Origin: Kumtagia sp963829135
GTDB lineage: Bacteria > Pseudomonadota > Alphaproteobacteria > Rhizobiales > Rhizobiaceae
Assembly: GCA_963829135.1 (NCBI GenBank)
Contig: CAWHHO010000005.1
Coordinates: forward strand, 558,001 to 622,000
Direction of reading: 5' to 3'
Length of the DNA: 64,000 bases
Under the pieces are notes generated by a model. That model had not been told where the DNA came from, ran no database searches, and saw only the letters and a program-made list of their open reading frames with translations. Numbering within the stretch: the first letter of the stretch is position 1; every line of letters begins with the position of its first letter. Positions 10,409 through 18,643 of the stretch are shown here, piece after piece. A program made the translations under genes and the position numbers.

Positions 10409-11348
10409 TCAGAGCACCCAGGGTGCATAGACCGGCGCATTCACCGCGATCATCTCCGCCGTCCGGCCACGTGCGCGGCGGTTCGTCTCGACAATCTCGA
10501 ACGCCGTCGGGTCTGAAAGCAGATGACGGAGCGCCGCTGCGTTGAGCCGGTGACCGCCGCGGAACGACCTGAAGCAGCCAATGAAACGCGCACCCGCGAG
10601 AGCGAGGTCGCCCATCGCATCAAGTGTCTTGTGACGCGCGAACTCGTCGGCGTAACGCAGGCCTTCCATGTTGATGACGTTGTTGTCGTCGCCGATGACG
10701 ATCGTATTTTCCAGCGAAGAGCCAAGTGCGTAGCCAGCGGCCCAAAGCTTCTCGACATCGCGCATGAAACCGAAGGTGCGCGCCCGCGCCAGATCGCGGC
10801 GGAAAGCCTCCGGGGCTATATCGGCCGCAAAAGCCTGGCGTCCGATCGCCGGACTGTCGAAATCGATCTCGACCTCAAAGCGCGTACCACGATACGGGCG
10901 GAACTCCGCCCAGGAAGCACCGCTGTCGATGCGCACCGGCTTCAAGACACGAATGTAACGGCGCTTCACATCGAGCGTTTCAATGCCAGCCTCATCGACC
11001 GCGTCGACGAAATTTTCCGCGCTGCCATCCATGACCGGCACTTCATTGCCATCGATTTCGACGACAACATTATCGACGCCGAGCCCAAACATGGTGGCCA
11101 TCAAATGCTCAACAGTCGCGACATGAAACCCGGAGGAGGAGCCGAGGACAGTGCAAAAAGCCGTCGCACCAACCTCAGAGACCAGTGCCGGCACCTGGCG
11201 GCCTGCACCGCGCTCGCCGGTGTAAACGAAAACAACGCCCGTGTCGGGATCAGAAGGCTGTAAACCGGATCGTAACAGGCTTGCCGCTGTGAACACCGAC
11301 ACCGGACACTGTCACGCACGATTTCACCGTAGTCTGATAGTCGTGCAA
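10409..11348 (-). CDS. lpxC: UDP-3-O-acyl-GlcNAc deacetylase LpxC (+1 frameshift, TTG start)
   Basis: LpxC is the zinc deacetylase that commits the cell to lipid A synthesis. The main frame holds VATVEHLMATM (zinc His), NEVPVMDGSAENF, and FARHKTLDAMGDLALAG (zinc His and Asp). That frame starts too late, at SDPDTGVVF. The missing N-terminus, HDYQTTVKSCVTVSGVGVHS then GKPVTIR, is one frame over and joins if one T of TTT (about 11262-11264) is extra. With it, the best start is TTG at 11348, 7 bp after AAGGGG, giving about 312 residues, the family length. A shorter ATG start at 11302 would lose the conserved first strand. Confidence 0.92.
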
Positions 11349-11637
11349 ATGTTATCCCCTTTTACCCTTCACACCCCTGAAGCCGCGGTTCCTTCCCGAA
11401 AATCGCTGCTTCCTGGTTCGGCATCAACGGCCCAAACACGACCGTCAATTGCTGCCATCTTTCGACCCGGAAGATAGTCCTCCGGCAGGGCCACGCCAAA
11501 TCACGGATTCTTACTCTGTGTTACGGCTCCCCACGCTGAGCAGAGTCTGTAAACTATTGATACAGCTTCAAAACAAATCGGCCCGAACATGCGTTGATAC
11601 ACATGCTCGGGCCGAGTCGTTAACGGGCGTTTACCTC
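11349..11637. other. ftsZ-lpxC intergenic region
   Basis: These 289 bp separate ftsZ from lpxC. The ftsZ-proximal part holds a hairpin terminator (listed separately). The remaining 230 bp should hold an lpxC promoter, but I see no convincing -35/-10 pair or gene. Confidence 0.5.
11579..11614 (-). terminator. Probable terminator of the dcw operon after ftsZ
   Basis: A 36-bp inverted repeat with 13-bp arms (CGGCCCGAACATG and CATGCTCGGGCCG, one G-U-compatible mismatch) starts 24 bp beyond the ftsZ stop. In the minus-strand reading it is followed by the T-rich ATTTGTTTTG, consistent with intrinsic termination. Confidence 0.7.
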
Positions 11638-13308
11638 TTAGTTCGCTTGGCGGCGAAGGAACGCCGGAATCTCCAGCTGGTCGTCTTCATGAGTCGCGCG
11701 GGGCTGCGGAGTCGGCCGGCCATGCTCATCGAGCTGGCCACGGCGCGGCGCGTACAGCTGCGGGTCCTGGTTGGCGATGCGGCGTGCTTCGGGCGCCGGC
11801 TGGCGCAGACGCGGTTCGCGCGGCTGGGCGGGTTCGAGGCGAGCCGGCTCTTCCTCCCGGCGCGTCAGACCGACGGTCAGGCGCTTGAGCAGGCCCATCG
11901 GGCCGCGGTCTTCCTGGTCGGCGGGCTTTGCCTTGGCTGCGGCTTCCGCCTGAACCATGGGGGGAAAGTCCTCGACCCGCGGCATGCGCGGCTGCGCGAC
12001 CGGAGCTTGAGCAACCGGCGCCGTGCGAGGCGCTTCCGCGGGTTGAGCAGCGCCCGGCTGAGGACTTGCCAACGAGATCTCCTCGATCGCGCCGGTGGCA
12101 ACCGTGGGCTGAACCTGCGGAGCGGGCTGCCGCGCTACGACGGGCTCTGGCTGGGCGCCCTGAAAGATTTTGCTCTGCGGACGAAAATCGTCTCCCTGGG
12201 CGCGCTGCTCGGCCATCCGGATTGCTTCGGCAACTGGATCCGCGGCGCGAGTTTCCTGTCGCGGCGCCTCCTGGGCCAGACGCGGGACGGCCGGCTTCGG
12301 AACCTGGCGGATGCTGATCGGAGCAGCAGCAATCTCGGCCGCTGTCTTGTCGATGCCGGTTGCAACGACCGAAACGCGGATCACGCCTTCCAGTTCCTCG
12401 TCGAATGTTGCACCAAGGATGATGTTCGCGTCCTGGTCGACCTCTTCACGAATGCGGGTAGCGGCTTCGTCCACCTCGAACAAGGTTAGGTCACGGCCAC
12501 CGGTGATCGAGATCAGCAGGCCCTTGGCGCCACGCATCGACGTCTCGTCGAGCAGCGGATTGGCGATAGCGGCCTCAGCGGCAGCCATTGCGCGGCCCTC
12601 GCCCGACGCTTCACCGGTACCCATCATCGCTTTGCCCATCTCGCGCATCACCGAGCGAACGTCAGCGAAGTCGAGATTGATAAGACCTTCCTTCACCATC
12701 AGGTCGGTGATGCAGGCAACACCCGAGAACAGCACCTGATCGGCCATCGCGAAGGCATCCGCGAATGTGGTCTTGTCATTGGCAAGCCGGAACAGGTTCT
12801 GGTTCGGGATAACGATCAGCGTATCGACACATTTCTGCAGTTCCTCGATACCCAGGTCCGCCGTCTTCATGCGGCGCTGGCCTTCGAAATGGAACGGCTT
12901 GGTCACCACACCGACGGTCAGGATCCCTTTCTCGCGAGCCGCCCTGGCAACCACGGGAGCTGCGCCCGTGCCGGTGCCGCCGCCCATGCCGGCGGTAACG
13001 AAGCACATATGCGTGTTCGAGAGGTGGTCGACGATCTCGTCGATGCATTCCTCGGCGGCTGCCCGGCCGACTTCCGGCTGCGAGCCGGCGCCAAGGCCTT
13101 CGGTGACGTGCGCGCCGAGTTGGATCAGCCTTTCGGATTTTGACATGGTGAGCGCTTGCGCATCAGTATTCGCCACGACGAATTCGACGCCGCGAAGACC
13201 CGCTGTGATCATGTTGTTGACGGCATTGCCGCCGCCACCGCCGACACCGAATACGGTGATCCTTGGTTTGAGCTCGGTGATGTCCGGTCTTTGCAGATTA
13301 ATGGGCAT
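11638..13308 (-). CDS. ftsZ: Cell division protein FtsZ, long-linker form
   Basis: Tubulin-like GTPase that forms the Z ring. The GTP-binding signature GGGTGTG is at residues 109-115, after GVGGGGGNAVNNMI near the N-terminus. The globular domain ends near residue 320. A Pro/Ala/Gln-rich linker of about 200 residues follows, and the conserved C-terminal peptide (DDQLEIPAFLRRQAN) closes the 556-residue protein; FtsA and other partners bind this peptide. The long linker is typical of Rhizobiales. It is the last gene of the dcw cluster, 67 bp after ftsA. Confidence 0.98.
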   Translation of the reverse strand: MPINLQRPDITELKPRITVFGVGGGGGNAVNNMITAGLRGVEFVVANTDAQALTMSKSERLIQLGAHVTEGLGAGSQPEVGRAAAEECIDEIVDHLSNTHMCFVTAGMGGGTGTGAAPVVARAAREKGILTVGVVTKPFHFEGQRRMKTADLGIEELQKCVDTLIVIPNQNLFRLANDKTTFADAFAMADQVLFSGVACITDLMVKEGLINLDFADVRSVMREMGKAMMGTGEASGEGRAMAAAEAAIANPLLDETSMRGAKGLLISITGGRDLTLFEVDEAATRIREEVDQDANIILGATFDEELEGVIRVSVVATGIDKTAAEIAAAPISIRQVPKPAVPRLAQEAPRQETRAADPVAEAIRMAEQRAQGDDFRPQSKIFQGAQPEPVVARQPAPQVQPTVATGAIEEISLASPQPGAAQPAEAPRTAPVAQAPVAQPRMPRVEDFPPMVQAEAAAKAKPADQEDRGPMGLLKRLTVGLTRREEEPARLEPAQPREPRLRQPAPEARRIANQDPQLYAPRRGQLDEHGRPTPQPRATHEDDQLEIPAFLRRQAN

Positions 13309-13375
13309 ATCCTCGTCCTTTGCCTTCCTGCCGCGTCGCCGTCGCGGCCATTGATGGGGCTCGCCCCGCCGATTA

Positions 13376-14687
13376 CTAGAAACTGTCCTTCAACCACTGA
13401 CCCATGCGCTGGAACCGGCCGCCCGTCCCATTCATGCGCAATCTCGAATTGCCGCTGATCCGCTCGTTCTCGAAGCTTGATACCTGCGGATAGATCATCA
13501 GGCCAACGGCCGCCGAGAAGGCAGGACCCTTGGCCGCCTCGGGCAGGCTGGCCACCCCAAGCGGGCCGGCCGATGCGAACATTGCGCCCCAGAATGCGGC
13601 GCGCCGTATCGGGCAAGCCTGCAAGCTGGCTCGCGCCGCCGGTAAGCACCACGCGCTTGCCAACGACATTGCCGTAGCCCGATTTGTTGAGGCGGTCGCG
13701 GAGGAGCTCAAGTGTCTCCTCTATCCGGGCACCAATGATGCGCGCCATCACCGAGCGCGGCACCTGCAACGGCACCTCACCATGGTCACTGCCCATCGGC
13801 TGCACAGCCACCACATCGCGATCGTCCGCGCTGCCCGGCAATGCTGAGCCGTGCATGACCTTCAGCCGCTCGGCGTCGTCGAAACTTGCCGAAAGACCCT
13901 TGGCCAGATCCGACGTCACATGTGTTCCGCCGATCGCGATCGCGTCGCAGTGTACAAACTTGCCGTCGGCGAAAACCGAGATCGTCGTCGTGCCGCCGCC
14001 CATGTCGATGCAGGCGGCGCCCATTTCCAATTCGTCGTCAACCAAAGCGGCAAGACCGCTCGCATAGGGCGTAGCCACCATCCGCTCGACCGAAAGGTGC
14101 GAGCGGTTGATGCAGAGTTCCAGATTGCGCTGTGGCGCGGAGTCGCCGGTCAGGACATGCATATCCACGCCGAGCGTGTCGCCAACCATGCCACGCGGAT
14201 CTCGAATGCCGCGTTCGGCATCGAGCGAGAAGGAAACTGGGAGCGCGTGAATAACATCGCGCTCAGCTTTCAGAGATTGCTTCGCCCCTGCCGCGAGCAC
14301 TCGCTTGATATCGCTCTCGGCAACCTCGTGACCGCCGAGATTGATCGTGGCGGAATAGGTTCGGCTTTTGAGCCGTCCCGCCGTGAGATTGACCAGGAGC
14401 GAATCGACCGTCAGGCCGGCCATCCGCTCCGCGGCGTCGACTGCCAGCCGAATAGACTGCTCGGCGCGATCGAGATCGACAATGACGCCCGATTTTACGC
14501 CAAGCGATTTCTGATGACCGATGCCGATAACCTTCACCTTGTGGGTTCGGCCCCGCAATTGCTGGCTCGGTTCACAAGGGTTCACCTGGGCGACGACGCA
14601 ACAAACCTTGCTGGAACCAACGTCGAGCACGGTGACAATGCCACCCTTGGTCTGACCGGCATCCTTTTTTTGGCCAAGCCAGGTCAT
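13376..14687 (-). CDS. ftsA: Cell division protein FtsA (+1 frameshift near 3' end as read)
   Basis: Actin-like protein that ties FtsZ to the membrane. The body has TVLDVGSSKVCCVVAQV (phosphate 1), GAACIDMGGGTTTISVFADG (phosphate 2) and RVVLTGGASQLAGL (adenosine motif). After NVRIGRP the frame slips near 13562, where CCC-G-CTTGGG carries one extra base. In the corrected frame it continues LGVASLPEAAKGPAFSAAVG and ends in NGTGGRFQRMGQWLKDSF, an amphipathic membrane-targeting tail as expected. Corrected length is about 437 residues. It overlaps ftsQ by 4 bp. The uncorrected reading would run into ftsZ and lacks the tail, so an error is likely. Confidence 0.95.
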
Positions 14688-15637
14688 ATGCGCTTTTCCA
14701 CCTTGGATTTCCTGGACTTCGCCTCCTTCAGCGCAGCCTGCCGGCTTTCCACCGCCTCAGGCGTCAGCTGCAACACCATGCGATCGCCGAAGCGCATATC
14801 GACCGACACCAGCTGGCGGTTGAACAGGCCCGTGTCGCGGTTGGCCTCGACCAACGCCGCGACCGCCGTATCGATGTTGCCCTCCGGAAGCTTGATCACC
14901 ATGCCGTTGTCCAGGCGCAGGTTCCAACGGCGCTCAGCGACAAGGACGTACCCCTTCACACGCGCTGCCAACTCGGGAAACTTTGCCATCTCATCGATGA
15001 AACCGGCCGCACGCTCGGCAGCATGATTGCCGACCACAAGAGGCAAATCGGCATGCTGACCACCCGTGAACGGCACAATCACATTGCCCTTGCGGCCGAC
15101 GATCGAAAACTCGCTGTCGTGCTGCCAGATCGCAAAAGGCTCGCGCTCGGTGATCCGGATTTCGAGCGTCTCGGGATAGACCTTGCGAACTGACGCAACC
15201 TCGACCCAGGGCAACGTCGCAACGCGATCGCGCGCCGCATCGACGTCAAAGCCAATCAGCGACGTCCAGCCGGTCAGGTCAAGCTTTTCGAGCACATCGA
15301 TTTCTGACGTTTCGCGATGCCCGACGACACGCACCTGATCAACCGCAAAACCGGTACGCGCGGTAATCGCCTGCGCCACCTCCGGCATCCGGCCCCCGAC
15401 ATAGGCGCCATAGATACCCGTAGCGGCAAACATCATTGCGGTAGCGATCGTCGCTGAATAGCGCGGCGGAACAAAGTCACCGGTTCCAAGGCGCGCAAAC
15501 AAGCGCACCGGACGGCGAAGCAGACGCGGCAACACGAATTTCTCGGTCAGCCGGGAGGCGCCGATGGTCGACATCGTCACCACCCTTTTGCCCTGCCCCG
15601 CTCTCAACGCGAACACGACGCGTCCTCCACCATCCAA
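14684..15637 (-). CDS. ftsQ: Cell division protein FtsQ
   Basis: Bitopic divisome protein linking early and late division proteins. A cytoplasmic N-terminus is followed by a membrane segment (about 63-80, TIATAMMFAATGIYGAYVGG), a POTRA domain (VDQVRVVGHRETSEIDVLEK) and the FtsQ beta domain (LPWVEVASVRKVYPETLEIR). The ATG at 15637 lies inside the end of ddl (34-bp overlap). A GTG about 20 bp later is an alternative start. The 3' end overlaps ftsA by 4 bp (ATGA). Confidence 0.93.
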   Translation of the reverse strand: MDGGGRVVFALRAGQGKRVVTMSTIGASRLTEKFVLPRLLRRPVRLFARLGTGDFVPPRYSATIATAMMFAATGIYGAYVGGRMPEVAQAITARTGFAVDQVRVVGHRETSEIDVLEKLDLTGWTSLIGFDVDAARDRVATLPWVEVASVRKVYPETLEIRITEREPFAIWQHDSEFSIVGRKGNVIVPFTGGQHADLPLVVGNHAAERAAGFIDEMAKFPELAARVKGYVLVAERRWNLRLDNGMVIKLPEGNIDTAVAALVEANRDTGLFNRQLVSVDMRFGDRMVLQLTPEAVESRQAALKEAKSRKSKVEKRI

Positions 15638-16530
15638 CTCAACAATTCACCAAACGAATGACCCGCCTCGGCGGCGATTTCCGGAACAAGTGACGTCGGC
15701 GTCATGCCCGGCTGCGTGTTGACCTCCAGCCAAACAACCTCGCCATTTTCGGAATAGCGATCGTCGTAGCGGAAGTCCGAGCGGGAGACGCCCCGGCAGC
15801 CAATTGCTTGATGAGCCTTGAGGGATAGTGTCTGTATCTTTTGGTAAATATTTAATGAAATTTTAGCGGGACAGACGTGTTTTGACCCGCCTGGTACGTA
15901 TTTTGAATCATAATCATAGAAAGAATGGCCGGTCGGCACGATTTCACAAACACTGAGCGCGACATCGCCCATCACAGCGCAAGTCAATTCGCGCCCGTAT
16001 ATGTAGCGCTCGACCATCACCTCGTCGCCGTACCCCCATTCCGACGAACCGATGATCTGCGGCGGCGCGGGCTGATCCTCCTTGACGATGACCACCCCGA
16101 AGCTCGAACCCTCATTCACCGGCTTGACGACATATGGCGGCTTCATCGGGTGCTGATTTTTGATGGAATGGCGGTCGAGAACCCGCGATTCGGCAATCGG
16201 GATGCCCGCGGCCTTTGCGATCTTCTTGGACAGCTCCTTGTTCATGGCCAGCGCTGAAGCGAGCACACCTGAATGCGTGTACGGGATACCAAGGAACTCC
16301 AGGACCCCCTGGATCGTGCCGTCTTCCCCATAGGGACCGTGCAAGGCATTGAAAGCGACATCGGGCTTCAGCTCCGACAAAACGGCACCCACGTTGCGAT
16401 CGACATCAACGCGAGCAACTTTGTACCCCTCGGCTTCCAGCGCGCTGGCGCAGGCATTGCCGGAAGAAAGAGACACAGGCCGCTCCGAGGAAAACCCTCC
16501 ATACAGAACAGCGACGTGCTTTTTCGACAT
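15604..16530 (-). CDS. ddl: D-alanine--D-alanine ligase
   Basis: ATP-grasp enzyme of 308 residues making the D-Ala-D-Ala dipeptide for peptidoglycan. Visible: HVAVLYGGFSSERPVSLSSG at the N-terminus, ALHGPYGEDGTIQGVLE, VVKPVNEGSSFGVVIV and the metal/ATP motif EVNTQPGMTPTSLVPE. The ATG at 16530 has an AGGGGAAAGGC leader 3 bp before it; upstream in-frame codons are not conserved in type. About 108 bp (15821-15928, residues near 200-236) are only about 36% G+C by my count while the rest is GC-rich, suggesting a recombined patch. It should directly follow murB, but a cassette lies between them. Confidence 0.96.
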   Translation of the reverse strand: MSKKHVAVLYGGFSSERPVSLSSGNACASALEAEGYKVARVDVDRNVGAVLSELKPDVAFNALHGPYGEDGTIQGVLEFLGIPYTHSGVLASALAMNKELSKKIAKAAGIPIAESRVLDRHSIKNQHPMKPPYVVKPVNEGSSFGVVIVKEDQPAPPQIIGSSEWGYGDEVMVERYIYGRELTCAVMGDVALSVCEIVPTGHSFYDYDSKYVPGGSKHVCPAKISLNIYQKIQTLSLKAHQAIGCRGVSRSDFRYDDRYSENGEVVWLEVNTQPGMTPTSLVPEIAAEAGHSFGELLSWMVEDASCSR

Positions 16531-16823
16531 GCCTTTCCCCTTGCAGGCCACTTCACAGTCGTTTCCGGGTAGAGTCCGAGTCCACCCGGCAAGCCCCCTC
16601 GCCAGTTCACTCTGTCTGCGACTCAAATCAGGAAACGCTCTTAACCCAAAGAATCAGAGACTGGATTCCGTGGCAAGCATTGTTTGTTTGGTAAGTGAAA
16701 TTCGTTAGACCAGTATTGTAAATTTAACTCAGCTTGCCGGGATGAAACGCTACTTCCATGCGGAAGCCGATAACCCTCCTCGGCAAGGTGGATACTATAT
16801 ATAGCGGCCACCACGCCGCCGGC
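16531..16823. other. AT-rich gap between ddl and the murB repeat
   Basis: These 293 bp hold no supportable gene. The stretch 16681-16740 is about 37% G+C by my count, far below the genome average. Since ddl is now separated from murB, a ddl promoter may lie here, but I could not identify one with confidence. Confidence 0.5.
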
Positions 16824-16951
16824 CTACAATAATTGCCCTAAGAACTCTTGGACCTCTCGACCCGGCTTGAACTTGCCGATGCGCTTGATCTCCCACTGCA
16901 GCCGGATCCCCAAATTTTCCAGCACCCGGGCCCTCACCGTCTCGCCGAGAT
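16824..16951 (-). repeat. Outer copy (A) of the murB 3'-end direct repeat
   Basis: 128 bp matching the last 128 bp of murB (17678-17805) with about 10 mismatches, including identical blocks of about 47 and 33 bp. Read on the minus strand it still encodes the MurB C-terminus in frame, ending VQEFLGQLL and a stop (TAG instead of TAA). Two residues differ (Ser to Leu, Gln to Glu); most other changes are silent. Homology stops abruptly at 16951. It is therefore a displaced or foreign murB tail, not random similarity. Confidence 0.93.
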
Positions 16952-16975
16952 GTTTGATGACTGGCGACTTGGCGA

Positions 16976-17182
16976 CTATTTGGACCGTGCCGGCCGGACT
17001 TTCGGCTTCTCGGGCGCAATCGCATTCAGCATGTCGGTCCAGCGGCGCATGAGTGGGACAAATTCGTCATCCCTACGCATCGCGTAAGCAAGCAGGCTGT
17101 TTGAGAAATATGCGAATACAATCGCCACCGTGACCAGAACGAGGTCAAATCGCGAAGTCAAGGCATGCCAAAGATCTGTCAC
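16976..17182 (-). CDS. Small membrane protein of unknown function (cassette gene 3)
   Basis: 68 codons starting with GTG, which overlaps the stop of the previous cassette gene (GTGA). One clear membrane segment, VLVTVAIVFAYFSNSLLAYA, lies at about residues 14-33. A charged region (MRRDDEFVPLMRRWTDML) and a basic Pro/Lys/Arg-rich tail follow. It is the last of three overlapping small genes between murB and ddl, and its stop lies 25 bp before the displaced murB tail. I recognise no family. Coding status rests on the tight overlaps and the plausible membrane topology. Confidence 0.55.
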   Translation of the reverse strand: MTDLWHALTSRFDLVLVTVAIVFAYFSNSLLAYAMRRDDEFVPLMRRWTDMLNAIAPEKPKVRPARSK

Positions 17183-17373
17183 GGTCTCACCTGCAATTTC
17201 TCAACATGCTTGTCCAGCACCTCAACCATATCATTTAGGCACGAAATCTCCAGAGCCAAGCGGCGATTTGTAATCACACCGCGCACTACGGAATAGCCGC
17301 CAGCCCCCACTGCCAACAGGGCAAGCGGCCGAAAAACCAAAATCTGAGTGGCCGCTGCCACTACTGCTCCCAC
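17179..17373 (-). CDS. Small membrane protein of unknown function (cassette gene 2)
   Basis: 64 codons with a GTG start overlapping the stop of cassette gene 1 by one base (TAGTG). A hydrophobic stretch at about residues 2-28 (ATQILVFRPLALLAVGAGGY is its core) is followed by a helix with heptad-like leucines and valines (LALEISCLNDMVEVLDKHVE) that could form a coiled coil. The layout of one membrane helix plus a coiled coil recalls small envelope or phage spanin-like proteins, but that is only a resemblance. No family is recognised. Confidence 0.55.
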   Translation of the reverse strand: MGAVVAAATQILVFRPLALLAVGAGGYSVVRGVITNRRLALEISCLNDMVEVLDKHVEKLQVRP

Positions 17374-17666
17374 TACCAGCGTCGAGCCGCGGTCACTGCC
17401 AGCAAGGAAACCTGAGAATGCAGCTCTGATCGCTCGGTCAGCAGATCGCGAAATTGAAACTTCAAGCCGCGTAGTTGATTTGCGAATTCAGAGAGAGAAG
17501 CGGGCCGATTGTGGGACCGCGCAATTATCGCCTCAAGTTGTCGGGCAAAGCCAGCGCTGGTGAGCAGTTCGCGAGCGCCGCGAAGGCTCGAAAGGTCTGG
17601 TTGGCTCTGAGCCACCAGAGCCATATCCCGAGTGATTTGCTCAAGCTCAACCTCCTTGGCAGACAA
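17373..17666 (-). CDS. Small helical protein of unknown function (cassette gene 1)
   Basis: About 97 codons beginning at TTG 17666, 6 bp after AAGGGGA, which itself directly follows the murB stop. The open frame extends back into murB, but an internal murB start is unlikely. The product is soluble and helical (SAKEVELEQITRDMALVAQS ... LLTERSELHSQVSLLAVTAA), with no signal peptide or membrane segment. It heads a three-gene overlapping set and would be translated from the murB message. No family is recognised; an ATG further in (DMALVAQ) is an alternative start. Confidence 0.5.
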   Translation of the reverse strand: MSAKEVELEQITRDMALVAQSQPDLSSLRGARELLTSAGFARQLEAIIARSHNRPASLSEFANQLRGLKFQFRDLLTERSELHSQVSLLAVTAARRW

Positions 17667-17677
17667 CTCAAATCCCC

Positions 17678-17805
17678 TTACAATAACTGTCCGAGAAATT
17701 CTTGGACCTGTCGACCAGGCTTGAACTTGCCGATGCGCTTGATCTCCCACTGCAGCCGGATCCCAGAATTTTCCAGCACCCGGGCCCTCACCGTCTCGCC
17801 GAGAT
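17678..17805 (-). repeat. Inner copy (B) of the murB 3'-end direct repeat
   Basis: The terminal 128 bp of the intact murB gene, repeated in the same orientation at 16824-16951 with about 92% identity. The spacing between the two copies is 854 bp. Confidence 0.93.
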
Positions 17806-18643
17806 ATTCGAGATCGTAACCGGTGGCCGTTCCGGTATTGATCATGAAATTGCAATGCATGGGCGACATCTGAGCGCCACCGATCATCAGTCCCCGGCAG
17901 CCGGCCTTGTCGATCTCCTTCCAGGCAGAAGTGCCTTCAGGGTTCTTGAAGGTCGAGCCTCCAGTCTTTTCGCGAATTGGCTGAACCGTCTCGCGGTGCT
18001 GTTGGACGGCGTCCATCGCGGCTCTGATTGTTTCGCGATCCTCAGAATGCCCCTCGAACAAGGCCGATGTAAAAATAAGGTCGGCGGCAGCGGAAGAGTG
18101 TCGATACGCATAGCCCATATCGGCGTTCGACAGAACATGAAGGACCCCTTGGCGGTCGAGTGCCCTCACCTCAACGACGCGCTGACGCGTTTCCACGCCG
18201 TTGGCCCCGGCATTCATCCGCAATGCGCCGCCGATGGCGCCCGGTATCCCATGATAGAAATGAAAGCCGCCAATGCCGGCCTCCAGCGCAAGTGCTGCCA
18301 CGCGCTTGTCGGGCGTGGCAGCACCCGCGCGGATATGGGTCGGCGAGACGACCTCGGCCTCGCCAAAACCCTTCGCCGACAGCCGGATGACCAAGCCCGC
18401 AATACCCCCTTCCCGCACGAGGAGATTGGAGCCAATGCCAACGATGGTGAGGGGGATTTCAACCGGGACGGCCCGGAGGAACGCCGCCAGATCCTCCTCG
18501 TCCGCGGGCTGGAACATCGCATCGGCGACACCGCCGGCCCTGAACCAGGTGATCTTGTCCATTTCCGCGTCGGGTGTGATCCGGCCACGAATGCCGGACA
18601 GCCTGTCACCAAGTTGGTCGATCAGAGCCTGGCCGCGCCTCAT
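17678..18643 (-). CDS. murB: UDP-N-acetylenolpyruvoylglucosamine reductase
   Basis: FAD enzyme of 321 residues reducing UDP-GlcNAc-enolpyruvate to UDP-MurNAc. FAD-binding features are TWFRAGGVADAMFQPADEED and IVGIGSNLLVREGGI. Catalytic-region motifs are GIPGAIGGALRMNAGANG, YAYRHSS and GGSTFKNPEG (Ser proton donor), with a C-terminal Glu in YLGETVRARV. The ATG at 18643 overlaps the murC stop (ATGA). Its last 128 bp are repeated beyond a three-gene insert. The intact copy ends VQEFLGQLL and appears functional. Confidence 0.97.
   Translation of the reverse strand: MRRGQALIDQLGDRLSGIRGRITPDAEMDKITWFRAGGVADAMFQPADEEDLAAFLRAVPVEIPLTIVGIGSNLLVREGGIAGLVIRLSAKGFGEAEVVSPTHIRAGAATPDKRVAALALEAGIGGFHFYHGIPGAIGGALRMNAGANGVETRQRVVEVRALDRQGVLHVLSNADMGYAYRHSSAAADLIFTSALFEGHSEDRETIRAAMDAVQQHRETVQPIREKTGGSTFKNPEGTSAWKEIDKAGCRGLMIGGAQMSPMHCNFMINTGTATGYDLEYLGETVRARVLENSGIRLQWEIKRIGKFKPGRQVQEFLGQLL

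Noticed and set aside
13376..16530. ftsA and neighbouring genes as decaying pseudogenes
   Set aside because: The ftsA break is one base in an otherwise perfect gene, and the amphipathic tail is intact in the next frame. Loss of ftsA together with an intact ftsZ and divisome is improbable.
16742..16804. A 20-codon plus-strand frame in the ddl-murB gap
   Set aside because: No ribosome-binding site, no neighbour on that strand and no recognisable composition; chance is likely in AT-rich DNA.
16795..17025. A 76-codon minus-strand frame across the displaced murB tail
   Set aside because: It reads the repeat in a frame other than that of MurB and has no motif; the repeat itself explains the open stretch.
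17667..17855. An upstream in-frame ATG inside murB as the start of cassette gene 1
   Set aside because: It would make the first 60 or so residues an out-of-frame reading of murB. TTG 17666 directly after AAGGGGA is more credible.
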